Shown here: piece by piece, positions 1 through 8,712 of the stretch
Layout: each line of letters begins with the position of its first letter
Position numbering within the stretch: the first letter of the stretch is position 1
NCBI RefSeq assembly: GCF_018860825.1
Contig: NZ_JAHKPZ010000034.1
Location: 124,001 to 188,000, forward strand
Reading direction: 5' to 3'
Source: Lacinutrix sp. C3R15
GTDB lineage: Bacteria > Bacteroidota > Bacteroidia > Flavobacteriales > Flavobacteriaceae
DNA length: 64,000 nucleotides
Program-made: the position numbers and the translations under genes
The notes under the pieces: model-generated
Database searches by the model: none
Told to the model about the DNA's origin: nothing
Seen by the model: only the letters and a program-made list of their open reading frames with translations

Positions 1-57
1 CTTTTACACCCATTACTTAATAGAGAAGTAAAACAATAATATTTTACTAATATAAGA

Positions 58-88
58 AATCAGCACTACAAAATAGTAATGCTGATTT
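58..88 (-). terminator. Stem-loop downstream of the symporter gene
   Basis: A 9-bp perfect inverted repeat (AAATCAGCA / TGCTGATTT) lies 54 bp past the stop codon of the symporter read on the minus strand. The U-tract after it is weak, so this is a candidate 3' end or stabilising hairpin rather than a clear intrinsic terminator. Nothing else is visible in the first 141 bases. Confidence 0.45.
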
Positions 89-141
89 GCTAACTAAGTA
101 AACTAAAATTAAGAGACTATAAAATGTTGACAAACAATTTT

Positions 142-1908
142 TTAATGCTCTGAAGCTTCACCTGCTCCTGAAGGTATTCTTATACTTTCTACCATATCTT
201 GCACATTTTGAGGTGGTGCTGGAGTCATTCTTGAAACAACAACCGAAATCACAATATTTACACACATTGCTACAGTACCAAATCCTTCTGGAGAAGTACC
301 AAACCACCAATCTGCACTTGTACCACCACCAAACATGTTGAGTTTAAATTTCATCATATAAAACAGCATTAATACGATACCTACTACCATTCCTGAGATA
401 GCACCTTGACTGTTCATACGCTTATCAAAAATTCCTAAAATAATAGCAGGAAAAAAAGATGCTGCTGCAAGACCAAAGGCCAATGCGACGACTGCTGCTA
501 CAAATCCTGGTGGATTAATACCAAAATAACCTGCAATTAAGATGGCAACAAAAATGGAAATTCTTGCTGCTGTTAACTCTCCTTTATCCGAAATATTTGG
601 TTTTAATTGTTTTTTAATTAAATCATGAGAAATAGAAGTTGAAATTACCAATAACAATCCAGCTGCTGTAGACAATGCTGCTGCTAAACCACCAGCTGCG
701 ACTAATGCAATCACCCAATTAGGAAGATTTGCAATTTCCGGATTTGCCAATACCATAATATCTCTATCTACATACAATTCATTTTCTGCAGCACTAGCAT
801 TAGTAATCATACGCTCTCCATGAGCTCCTCTTGCATCTGTATAATCTGGTTTTTTACTAGATAAAGCGGCTCCTGCTACGTATTGAATTTTACCGTCACC
901 ATTTTTATCTGCCCAAGCAATTAAACCTGTGTTTTCCCAGTTTTTAAACCATTCTGGAATTTCTGTATATTCTTTATTACTTACTGTTTCAATTAAGTTT
1001 GTTCTAGAAAATACTGCAATTGCTGGTGCTGTAGTATATAAAATAGCAATTAAAAATAATGCGTATCCAGCAGATTTACGTGCATCTTTTACTTTAGGCA
1101 CTGTAAAGAAACGCACAATTACGTGAGGTAATCCTGCTGTTCCTGTCATTAAAGCTAAAGTAATTGCAAAAACATCCCAAGTAGATTTTGTTCCGCTAGT
1201 ATATTCGTTAAAACCGAGTTCTGTATGTAGTTTATCTAATTTATCTAATAAAAACTCACCACCTTCAAGGGTACCTCCCATTCCTATTTGCGGTATAATA
1301 TTTCCTGTCATTTGCATAGAGATAAAAAACGCAGGAACCATAAAGGCAAAGATTAACACACAGTATTGTGCTACTTGCGTATATGTAATTCCTTTCATAC
1401 CACCTAATAATGCAAAAGTTAGCACTACAGTCATTCCTATAATTACCCCTAAATTAATATCTACTTGTAAGAATTGCGAAAACACAATACCTACACCACG
1501 CATTTGGCCTGCAACGTAGGTAAAGGATACAATTAAAGCACAAATTACGGCAACTGTTCTAGCAGTATTAGAGTAATATCTATCTCCAATAAAATCTGGT
1601 ACAGTAAATTTACCAAACTTACGCAAATAAGGTGCTAGTAGTAATGCCAGAAGCACGTATCCGCCTGTCCAACCCATCAAATACACAGAACCATCATAAC
1701 CTGCAAAGGATATAATTCCTGCCATACTAATAAAGGAGGCAGCACTCATCCAATCGGCTGCTGTTGCCATACCATTAGCTAAAGGAGAAACCCCTCCACC
1801 AGCAACATAAAATTCTTTAGTTGAGCCAGCTCTAGCCCAAATTGCGATTCCAAAATATAAGGCAAAAGTAATTCCTACTAATAACCAGGTCCAAGTTTGT
1901 ACACTCAT
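142..1908 (-). CDS. Sodium:solute symporter, acetate/monocarboxylate type (SSS family)
   Basis: A 588-residue inner-membrane protein with the many hydrophobic segments of the SSS family, related to the ActP-like members that work with a small DUF4212 subunit. It probably couples Na+ entry to uptake of a short organic acid; substrate cannot be read from sequence. Visible marks are the N-terminal AGSTKEFYVAGGGVSPLANGMA stretch (about residues 27-48) and the core around GLPHVIVRFFTV (about 259-270). Between hydrophobic segments at about 300 and 395 there is an extracytoplasmic insert with an EF-hand-like loop, DKNGDGKIQYVA (334-345), whose last position is Ala, not Glu. The DUF4212 gene lies 128 bp upstream and the porin before it, so the three probably form one uptake unit. 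Confidence 0.9.
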   Translation of the reverse strand: MSVQTWTWLLVGITFALYFGIAIWARAGSTKEFYVAGGGVSPLANGMATAADWMSAASFISMAGIISFAGYDGSVYLMGWTGGYVLLALLLAPYLRKFGKFTVPDFIGDRYYSNTARTVAVICALIVSFTYVAGQMRGVGIVFSQFLQVDINLGVIIGMTVVLTFALLGGMKGITYTQVAQYCVLIFAFMVPAFFISMQMTGNIIPQIGMGGTLEGGEFLLDKLDKLHTELGFNEYTSGTKSTWDVFAITLALMTGTAGLPHVIVRFFTVPKVKDARKSAGYALFLIAILYTTAPAIAVFSRTNLIETVSNKEYTEIPEWFKNWENTGLIAWADKNGDGKIQYVAGAALSSKKPDYTDARGAHGERMITNASAAENELYVDRDIMVLANPEIANLPNWVIALVAAGGLAAALSTAAGLLLVISTSISHDLIKKQLKPNISDKGELTAARISIFVAILIAGYFGINPPGFVAAVVALAFGLAAASFFPAIILGIFDKRMNSQGAISGMVVGIVLMLFYMMKFKLNMFGGGTSADWWFGTSPEGFGTVAMCVNIVISVVVSRMTPAPPQNVQDMVESIRIPSGAGEASEH

Positions 1909-2036
1909 AATATTTTTATTTTTTTAGGTTTGAATTAAATTTTAAAATGCTATTAAAACGATTGCTCTACCAAATAATAATTTTGGAATTCACGTTTAAA
2001 AAAATTTAAAACAAACAATTAAGTTATTAGTTAAGA

Positions 2037-2297
2037 CTACTCGTCAAAACCGTATTTTTTATCTAGTTTATTCATTAATCTTACGTAAACGAAAATGAGA
2101 ATTACGAATACATAAATAGACCCTTGCTGTGCAAACCAGAAACCTAGTTTAAAGCCTCCTAGTCTAATTTCATTTAAAGCCTCTCTAAATAATATGCCGC
2201 AACCAAAGGATACTACAAACCAAATGGTAAGTAAAATGATTAAATATTTAAGGTTTTCTTTCCAGTACGCAGATGCGTGTTCTTGTTTTTCACTCAT
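2037..2297 (-). CDS. DUF4212 small symporter subunit
   Basis: An 86-residue protein with two hydrophobic segments (about 14-35 and 48-68), the size and pattern of the DUF4212 family, commonly annotated as the small subunit of a sodium/substrate symporter. It ends in a charged tail (KLDKKYGFDE). It sits between the porin gene (12 bp upstream) and the large SSS symporter, the usual pairing for this family, which strongly supports the call. Its exact role in transport or assembly of the large subunit is not known from sequence. Confidence 0.88.
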   Translation of the reverse strand: MSEKQEHASAYWKENLKYLIILLTIWFVVSFGCGILFREALNEIRLGGFKLGFWFAQQGSIYVFVILIFVYVRLMNKLDKKYGFDE

Positions 2298-2309
2298 AGT
2301 TATACGTTT

Positions 2310-3557
2310 TTATAGATAAATCATTGCTTGCAGTGAAATAGTATTAGTATCTATAGCACCAAATTGTTGATTATTATACTCTAAAGTTAGTTTGGAATTG
2401 TGTCCATTCATAAAAGCATTTACACCAATACCTAATGTAGACCTATTGTCACTTACAGCATCATAACTATGCGTACCATAACTTACATAAGGTTGCAGTC
2501 TTGTTTTTGTGTTTTCACCATTAAAAACATAACCTACGTGACCATAAAGCATACTTCCTGTACCGTAAGCACTATACAAGTAATTTTTTCCGTAGTCACT
2601 ATTTTGATAAACAGCATAGGCTGTAATAGCGCTTCCTTTTTCACCTATTGGTGCATCATAAAATGCATCAACAGCAAAAATGGAAACATCTTCTCCTTTT
2701 AACTCTGGTGTTAAAGCAGTACCTGTATCTATAACAGCTCCTTTTGGGTGTAAGAAAAAACCAGCTCCTACATTAAATACTTTTTTAGTACCTAAATAAG
2801 TTCCTACTTTATAAGGTAAAAAGTTAGATTCTTGATCTAAAAAATGATAATCAAAATATCCTGCATATGTTTTTCCTGCATCTTTAGAACCTAAAGAAGC
2901 ACGACCATTATAGACAGCATCTTCTCCTGCAACAGCAGTACGCGAATCTAAAGAAGAACTAGAAGCATCATTTATTGCAACACGATATTGTAATTTGTTA
3001 AAACTACCTTTTGCAAAAATCCCTAAGTGGCGTGCAAATTGATCAGAAAGACCTATAGTAGCCCAGGATTGACGGTTGTTATCTAAAGTCATCATGTTTA
3101 GGGTACTTTGATTATTTAATCTTGAAATACCATTAAAATAATGCAAACCTCCACCAACAGTATGATTATCGGCTACATTATATTGTGCCCAAACATCGTG
3201 AAAAAAGAGTTGTGAGCCATCTCCTTTACCTGTAGGACTTAAGGTGGTACTTGTTAAACTATTTAATCCGAAATGCGTAACAATTAAGAAGTCTTTGTTA
3301 ATTTGAGCAAACATTAAAACACGAGCACGACGTAAATTAAAGTTTAATTTACTGTTTTCGTTTCCGTTAGCATCAAAAGTTTCGTCTGTATTATAATTGG
3401 CTTGAACTTGGGCCCAGGAAATTAGCCGAAGATACTTAGAGCCATCTTCATTAAATTTAAACTTAAGACCTCCTGTATAGTCAGGAGATCCTTGAGCTTT
3501 AATGAATTGAAAGGACAATAAAAAGAGTCCTAGCAACAAAAGGGTTTGTTTTTTCAT
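2310..3557 (-). CDS. Outer-membrane porin, predicted beta-barrel
   Basis: A 415-residue protein with a signal peptide (cleavage near QA-QGSPDY, about residue 22) and alternating hydrophobic/polar strands ending in an aromatic-rich segment and terminal YL, as expected of an outer-membrane beta-barrel. The N-terminal part (FNLRRARVLMFAQINKDF) resembles phosphate-selective porin O/P-like proteins of Bacteroidota. Just 12 bp before the DUF4212 gene, it likely supplies passage through the outer membrane for the substrate of the SSS symporter. The solute itself is unknown. Confidence 0.8.
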   Translation of the reverse strand: MKKQTLLLLGLFLLSFQFIKAQGSPDYTGGLKFKFNEDGSKYLRLISWAQVQANYNTDETFDANGNENSKLNFNLRRARVLMFAQINKDFLIVTHFGLNSLTSTTLSPTGKGDGSQLFFHDVWAQYNVADNHTVGGGLHYFNGISRLNNQSTLNMMTLDNNRQSWATIGLSDQFARHLGIFAKGSFNKLQYRVAINDASSSSLDSRTAVAGEDAVYNGRASLGSKDAGKTYAGYFDYHFLDQESNFLPYKVGTYLGTKKVFNVGAGFFLHPKGAVIDTGTALTPELKGEDVSIFAVDAFYDAPIGEKGSAITAYAVYQNSDYGKNYLYSAYGTGSMLYGHVGYVFNGENTKTRLQPYVSYGTHSYDAVSDNRSTLGIGVNAFMNGHNSKLTLEYNNQQFGAIDTNTISLQAMIYL

Positions 3558-3665
3558 TGTTAAAAAAAGGTTAGTTAGTAATTAATTGGTTTTGTGTGCA
3601 CTACTAATCTCTTAAAAACAATCTGTTAACAAAAAAATAATATATTTATTTGTTAATTTATTATA

Positions 3666-4085
3666 CTAATCTTTAAAACGTTCCCATTTAATAAGCATGA
3701 ATTTATCTCCTAGCTCTGTAACTACAACTCCTGCGCCTTTAATATTTTCTGCATTACTAAAATAAATTGCCAACTCTTTTGCATTTAAAATTTTATATGT
3801 TGGATGATAATTAGAATTCATTGGACGTTTAATATTATATTTTTTCACCCAATTCATGATACTAACATGCGAAATACCTAAGATGCGTTCAATTTCACGA
3901 TACGTTAAGCCTTCTAAATATAATTGTAAGGATTTATTAACGTAATAGTCATCTATCTTCTTACCTATCTTATTTACTGAAAAAAAATAGTTACATTTTT
4001 TACACTTATAACGTTGCCTGTCATTTACTATTCCGCTTTTAATGTAATGATCTGACCCACAGTTTGGACATAAATCTATTTTCAT
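3666..4085 (-). CDS. InsA-like zinc-ribbon/HTH DNA-binding protein, probably a domesticated regulator
   Basis: Start placed at the ATG at 4085; the frame is open 36 codons further but that extension has no family likeness. The protein (139 residues) has a zinc ribbon with two CxxC pairs (CPNC at 5-8 and CKKC near 27-30), then a helix-turn-helix (YREIERILGISHVSIMNWVKKY), as in the IS1 InsA protein. It lacks any InsB-like DDE catalytic part, and no IS ends or second ORF are present. The ~45-residue C-terminal domain (AKELAIYFSNAENIKGAGVVV...) is not transposase-like. It precedes the porin/symporter genes by 108 bp on the same strand, so a local regulatory role is plausible. Confidence is good for the fold, modest for the function. 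Confidence 0.7.
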   Translation of the reverse strand: MKIDLCPNCGSDHYIKSGIVNDRQRYKCKKCNYFFSVNKIGKKIDDYYVNKSLQLYLEGLTYREIERILGISHVSIMNWVKKYNIKRPMNSNYHPTYKILNAKELAIYFSNAENIKGAGVVVTELGDKFMLIKWERFKD

Positions 4086-4091
4086 ATATAT

Positions 4092-4120
4092 TAATTTAGC
4101 ATAAATATAGTAATTTAGCA
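4092..4120. repeat. Pair of 10-bp direct repeats upstream of the InsA-like gene
   Basis: TAATTTAGCA occurs at 4092-4101 and again at 4111-4120, 19 bp apart, immediately upstream of the InsA-like start codon (4085). The near two-turn spacing fits a pair of protein binding sites, for example autoregulation, but the region is very AT-rich and chance is not excluded. Confidence 0.3.
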
Positions 4121-4169
4121 ATATAATTAAATTGAATTTGTTAAAAATTTGATTATTAACAATAAAAAA

Positions 4170-4206
4170 AGCTCTAAAATCATTAATATGCATGATTTTT
4201 AGAGCT
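4170..4206 (-). terminator. Intrinsic terminator after the DUF779 gene
   Basis: AGCTCTAAAATCAT and its near-perfect complement flank an 8-nt loop, followed on the minus strand by a run of seven T. It ends the aldehyde dehydrogenase/DUF779 unit. Confidence 0.8.
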
Positions 4207-4249
4207 AAAATTATTAAAATAAAAATACCTTGTATTTTACTTAAGCGTA

Positions 4250-4603
4250 TTATGCATTAAAAAAAGCTTCCTCTTCTTTAGTTAATAATCGAGAATGAAT
4301 TAAAAAACGAAGTCCTAAAGGAATTTCTAAAGAAAAGCTAGCACCACGACCTTCAGTTACATCTACTGTTAAATGGGTATGTTTCCAATATTCAAATTGA
4401 TCTTGGTTCATATAAAAATTCACACCATTTAATGTACCTAAAAGCACATCGCTTTCATCCAGATACATTTCTTCTTTTTCTAAAAGCATAGGTGCAGAAC
4501 CATCACAACAACCACCACTTTGGTGAAAAATTAGTTCGCCATGTTTTTCTTTTAACTGTTCTAATATTTTTTTTGCTTCTTTTGTAATTGCTATTCTTTC
4601 CAT
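4250..4603 (-). CDS. DUF779 family protein linked to aldehyde dehydrogenase
   Basis: A 117-residue protein of the DUF779 family, which is almost always encoded next to an ExaC/AldB-type aldehyde dehydrogenase. The diagnostic Cys-rich motif FHQSGGCCDGSAPM (about residues 26-39) and the later FEYWKHTHLTVDV (about 70-82) are present; they suggest metal or thiol chemistry but the activity is not established. It lies 68 bp downstream of the dehydrogenase with a hairpin between them, so its transcript may be attenuated relative to the dehydrogenase. No signal peptide; cytoplasmic. Confidence 0.9.
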   Translation of the reverse strand: MERIAITKEAKKILEQLKEKHGELIFHQSGGCCDGSAPMLLEKEEMYLDESDVLLGTLNGVNFYMNQDQFEYWKHTHLTVDVTEGRGASFSLEIPLGLRFLIHSRLLTKEEEAFFNA

Positions 4604-4617
4604 AATTTAAAGGTATT

Positions 4618-4651
4618 AAAAAAGGCTGAATTACAATACAATTCAGCCTTT
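4618..4651 (-). terminator. Hairpin between aldehyde dehydrogenase and DUF779 genes
   Basis: A 12-bp perfect stem (AAAGGCTGAATT / AATTCAGCCTTT) with a 7-nt loop, followed on the minus strand by six T. It sits just after the dehydrogenase stop and before the DUF779 start, so it acts as a full or partial terminator within the unit. Confidence 0.75.
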
Positions 4652-4671
4652 CTCGCTATTAATCTACTCTA

Positions 4672-6171
4672 CTAAAAGAAACCTAATTTATTTTTATCAT
4701 AAGAGATTAACATGTTTTTAGTTTGACGATAGTAATTAAGCATCATCACGTGGTTTTCTCTACCAAAACCTGATTTTTTGTAACCACCAAATGGTGCATG
4801 AGCAGGATAAGCGTGGTAACAGTTTACCCAAACACGACCTGCTTTTATAGCTCTTGGTATTTGATATAACTGGTGTGCATCACGTGTCCAAACTCCTGCT
4901 CCTAATCCGTACAGCGTATCGTTTGCAATTTCAATAGCTTCTGCTTCATCTTTAAACTTGGTAACACAAGCTACTGGTCCGAAAATTTCTTCTTGAAAGA
5001 CTCTCATTTTATTGTGTCCTTCTAAAATTGTAGGTTTTATATAAAATCCGTTTGCTAAATCTCCAGGTAATTTATTAGCAGATCCTCCTGTTAATACTTT
5101 TGCTCCTTCGTCTTTACCAATTTTAAAATAGGATTGTATTTTTTCATATTGATCATTAGATGCTTGTGCACCAACCATAGTATTTACATCATACGGACTA
5201 TCTTGAATTATAGCATTTGTTCTTTCAATAACACGCTCCATAAACGCATCATAAATATCTTCTTGCACTAAAATTCTGGAAGGACAGGTACACACCTCTC
5301 CTTGATTAAAAGCAAATAAAACAGCTCCTTCAATAGCTTTATCTAAATACGCATCATCATGATCCATTACCGAATTAAAGAAAACGTTTGGCGATTTTCC
5401 ACCAAGTTCCATAGTAACAGGATTCAAGTTTTTAGAGGCATATTGCATAATTAATTGTCCTGTGGTAGTTTCACCTGTAAAGGCTACTTTATCTACTCTT
5501 GGACTGGAAGCTAAAGGTTTTCCTGCTTCAGGACCAAAACCATGTACAATATTTACCACTCCAGGAGGAAATACCTCTGCAATTTTTTCCATTAAAAAAG
5601 TAGCAGAAGAAGGTGTTTGCTCTGCTGGTTTTAAAACCACACAATTACCTGTTACTAAAGCTGGAGGCAATTTCCAAGACAACATTAATAATGGAAAGTT
5701 CCACGGAATAATTTGTCCTACCACACCTAATGGTTCTTTAATATTCATAGACAAAGTATTTTGGTCTAGTTCTGTTGCGCTTCCTTCTTCAGAGCGAATA
5801 CAAGCAGCAAAATAACGCCAATGATCTGCAGCCAAAGGAACATCTGCATTTAAAGTTTCACGAATAGGTTTTCCGTTATCACAGGTTTCAATAAGTGCAA
5901 ATTCTTCTAAATTAGCCTCTATTATATCTGCTACCTTATTAAGTAAAGTAGCTCTTTCTGTTGCTGAGGTATTTCCCCATGCTTCTTTTGCTGCATTTGC
6001 CGCATCTAATGCCAATTCAACATCTTCTTTTTGGGAACGCGGATATTTAGCAATAAAACTATTATCTATTGGAGAAGTATTATCAAAATACTGACCTCCT
6101 AAAGGTTCCACAAATTTTCCATTAATAAAATTGCCATATTTTTCTTTAAACTTAGGTTTTGAATAACTCAT
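4672..6171 (-). CDS. Aldehyde dehydrogenase (ExaC/AldB type)
   Basis: A 499-residue NAD(P)-dependent aldehyde dehydrogenase oxidising aldehydes to acids in the cytoplasm. Visible family motifs: [17 protein letters not shown] (about 155-171), the Glu motif [12 protein letters not shown], the catalytic Cys in GEVCTCPSR (Cys294 by alignment with the ALDH Cys302 position), and the C-terminal [12 protein letters not shown]. The CTCPSR signature and the DUF779 neighbour point to the ExaC/AldB branch, which acts on acetaldehyde and similar short aldehydes; the real substrate is not shown here. A divergent AraC-type gene begins 172 bp upstream and is the likely regulator. Confidence 0.92.
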   Translation of the reverse strand: MSYSKPKFKEKYGNFINGKFVEPLGGQYFDNTSPIDNSFIAKYPRSQKEDVELALDAANAAKEAWGNTSATERATLLNKVADIIEANLEEFALIETCDNGKPIRETLNADVPLAADHWRYFAACIRSEEGSATELDQNTLSMNIKEPLGVVGQIIPWNFPLLMLSWKLPPALVTGNCVVLKPAEQTPSSATFLMEKIAEVFPPGVVNIVHGFGPEAGKPLASSPRVDKVAFTGETTTGQLIMQYASKNLNPVTMELGGKSPNVFFNSVMDHDDAYLDKAIEGAVLFAFNQGEVCTCPSRILVQEDIYDAFMERVIERTNAIIQDSPYDVNTMVGAQASNDQYEKIQSYFKIGKDEGAKVLTGGSANKLPGDLANGFYIKPTILEGHNKMRVFQEEIFGPVACVTKFKDEAEAIEIANDTLYGLGAGVWTRDAHQLYQIPRAIKAGRVWVNCYHAYPAHAPFGGYKKSGFGRENHVMMLNYYRQTKNMLISYDKNKLGFF

Positions 6172-6343
6172 AAAAATTTTTGTTAAATTAGTAATTATAC
6201 AATTTAATAATCCAAAAAATAGATTATCTTTATTTTTGATAAAGTTATTTTATCATATTCTAATTTTATTGAACATAATTATTATATTCTTGAACATATC
6301 TATTATTTCAACTAATACACATTAAAATTTTGTAATATTGAGT

Positions 6344-7264
6344 ATGAATTCCGTTTTAAACAAGCATAAAAGCACCAGAAAACTAACTAGTTTGGTAGAA
6401 AATAGAACTACCTATAATGCAGATTATGCTGAGCTTAATATATTTGAAACGCATGCAGTTGCTGAAAAAATATCACTAACTTTTAGCTTTCCTATTATAG
6501 CAAGTATGCTTACCGGAAAGAAAGTCATGCATTTGGAAGGCTTTGCTCCTTTTGACTTTTTTCCTGGAGAATCTGTAGTAATGCCAACCAATAAGGAAAT
6601 GGTTATTGATTTTCCTATAGCAACAAAAGAGAAACCAACACAATGTTTAGCTTTAGGAATAGATACTTCTAAAATTAATGAGGTGGTTGAAAAATTTAAC
6701 CAGCAGGTTGCTATTGAAAACGAAAACAATAAATGGAGTTTAAACGAAACTAGCTCTCATTTAATAAACAATGCAGATGTAAATCATTTAATTGAAAGAT
6801 TAACCTACACCTTTACCAATAATAACAAATCTAAAGATGTGTTATTAGATTTAATGATTCAAGAATTAATAGTAAGACTGCTGCAAACAAAGGCAAAATC
6901 TTTAATAATAAATGATCCGCTTCAAATTTTTAATGATACCAGAATAGGTACTGTTATAAAGTATATAAAAGACAATTTAACCAATAAAGATATTACTGTA
7001 GATTTGTTAGCAGAGAAAGCACACATGAGTACTTCTCATTTTCATAAGCAGTTTAAAAACACCTTAGGGATTTCACCAATTGATTACATTAATTCTGAAA
7101 AAATAAAGTTTTCTAAAAAACTTATTAAAGAATCTAAAGATTTTAGAATGTCTGAAATTGCTTTTAAATCTGGTTTTAATAATACGAGTTACTTTAACAG
7201 ACAATTTAAAAAGATGGAGTTAATGACGCCACAACAATTTAAGATGTCTATTAATAAAGCTTAA
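6344..7264 (+). CDS. AraC family transcriptional regulator
   Basis: Start set at the ATG at 6344 rather than an in-frame TTG two codons earlier. The 306-residue protein has an AraC_N-type cupin-like ligand domain (about 15-180) and a C-terminal AraC/XylS double helix-turn-helix (about 205-303: DLLAEKAHMSTSHFHKQFKN and MSEIAFKSGFNNTSYFNRQFKK). It is divergent from the aldehyde dehydrogenase gene, the usual arrangement for regulators of ExaC/AldB-like enzymes, so control of that unit is the best guess. Its stop codon is one base from the end of the convergent AGCS symporter gene. Confidence 0.88.
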   Translation: MNSVLNKHKSTRKLTSLVENRTTYNADYAELNIFETHAVAEKISLTFSFPIIASMLTGKKVMHLEGFAPFDFFPGESVVMPTNKEMVIDFPIATKEKPTQCLALGIDTSKINEVVEKFNQQVAIENENNKWSLNETSSHLINNADVNHLIERLTYTFTNNNKSKDVLLDLMIQELIVRLLQTKAKSLIINDPLQIFNDTRIGTVIKYIKDNLTNKDITVDLLAEKAHMSTSHFHKQFKNTLGISPIDYINSEKIKFSKKLIKESKDFRMSEIAFKSGFNNTSYFNRQFKKMELMTPQQFKMSINKA

Positions 7265-7265
7265 T

Positions 7266-8624
7266 TTATTCCATACGTTTAAAATACAGTTTTGCTTCTT
7301 TCACTACTTTTGGTGCTAAAATTAACGTTGCTGTCATGGTAGGAATTGCCATAAGGGCAAACACACCATCAATTAAGTTTATCATTAAAGCCAAAGAGGT
7401 TGTTGCACCTAGAATAATACTTAATATATAGAAATAGTTATAGTAATGTTTGTTTTTTTCTCCTATTAAAAACGATAAACATTTACCACCATAATAGGCA
7501 TAAGAAAACAAGGAAGACACGCTAAAAACCACAATACAAATTAGCAATAAATATTTACCATAAAGTGGCATTGCATTACCAAAAGCATTTGCTGTAAGAC
7601 TAACCCCATTAGCTTCTGTTGTTTGCCATACTCCTGTTACTAAAATAGCTAAAGCGGTAAGTGTACAAACTACCAAAGTATCTATTGCAGGACCTAACAT
7701 AGCCACAAGACCTTCACGTATTGGCTCATTGGTTTTTGCTGCTCCATGAGCTAAAGGAGCTGTACCAATTCCTGCTTCGTTTGAAAATGCACCACGACGA
7801 ACACCAAGAATAATTAATCCTCCTAAAAGACCTCCTAAAAAAGTATCTCCTTTATAGTTTTCTGCAGCAAAAGCATCTGTGAAAATAAGTTTCAAATAAG
7901 TTGGTACCACTTCTGCATTAGCAAATAATATAATAAGAATAAGTGCAAAATAAAGCAACACCATACTTGGCACCAATTTAGAAGCTACTTTGCTAATTCT
8001 ATTTAATCCTCCTAAAATAACTACTGAAGTAATACTTACCAAAATAAGTCCTATAATTAGATTAGAGGTAAAGTCTACTTCTACTCCGTTGGGTTTTAAA
8101 ACAATATCGTTAATAGCTTGTGTTAACTGGTTCACGTTAAAAACAGGCAATGCACCAATTAATCCACAAAGACTAAAAAATACTGCTAAAGGTTTCCATT
8201 TTTTACCCAAACCTTCTATTATAAAATACATGGGACCACCTTGCGTATTGCCTTCACTATCTTGCCCTCTGTACATAATTGCTAAACTAGAAGTAAAGAA
8301 TTTTGTAGCCATACCAATAACAGCGCTAATCCACATCCAGAATACTGCTCCTGGACCTCCAATAGAGATAGCAACAGCAACACCTGCTATATTTCCCATT
8401 CCTATAGTAGAAGATAACGCAGTTGTTAATGCTTGAAAATGTGATATTTCACCTTTATCTTCAGGATTATCATATTTACCACGAAGCACCTGAATAGCAT
8501 GCACCAAATAACGAAAGGGCAAAAATCGAGATAAAAAAAGAAGATATAAACCACCTCCTATTAATAAAATTAATAATGGAAGACCCCAAACAAAGGAAGC
8601 GAAATCTGCTATAAATTGATTCAT
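7266..8624 (-). CDS. Alanine/glycine:cation symporter (AGCS family)
   Basis: A 452-residue inner-membrane protein with about 11 hydrophobic segments and AGCS family motifs: QALTTALSSTIGMGNIAGVAVAI (about 65-87), GGPGAVFWMWISAVIGMATKF (about 90-110), and GVRRGAFSNEAGIGTAPLAHGAAKT (about 275-299). It imports alanine or glycine with Na+ or H+. It stands alone: convergent with the AraC gene on one side and divergent from the acyltransferase-like gene on the other. No regulatory site was recognised. Confidence 0.93.
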   Translation of the reverse strand: MNQFIADFASFVWGLPLLILLIGGGLYLLFLSRFLPFRYLVHAIQVLRGKYDNPEDKGEISHFQALTTALSSTIGMGNIAGVAVAISIGGPGAVFWMWISAVIGMATKFFTSSLAIMYRGQDSEGNTQGGPMYFIIEGLGKKWKPLAVFFSLCGLIGALPVFNVNQLTQAINDIVLKPNGVEVDFTSNLIIGLILVSITSVVILGGLNRISKVASKLVPSMVLLYFALILIILFANAEVVPTYLKLIFTDAFAAENYKGDTFLGGLLGGLIILGVRRGAFSNEAGIGTAPLAHGAAKTNEPIREGLVAMLGPAIDTLVVCTLTALAILVTGVWQTTEANGVSLTANAFGNAMPLYGKYLLLICIVVFSVSSLFSYAYYGGKCLSFLIGEKNKHYYNYFYILSIILGATTSLALMINLIDGVFALMAIPTMTATLILAPKVVKEAKLYFKRME

Positions 8625-8712
8625 GAGAAAATTAAGAATAACAACCTGATTAAAACACTAAATATATTACTTTAGCTTTAGTTACTTTATAATTATTCAA
8701 AGATATTTAATA

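Noticed and set aside
3666-4193. Complete IS1 element
   Set aside because: Only an InsA-like domain is present; no InsB, no terminal inverted repeats or target duplication seen.
7990-8436. 148-codon frame opposite the AGCS symporter
   Set aside because: Antisense to a strongly conserved transporter; no start context or domain.
8660-8712. ATG start for the DUF1624-like gene
   Set aside because: No in-frame ATG precedes the first conserved motif; TTG at 8713 is kept.
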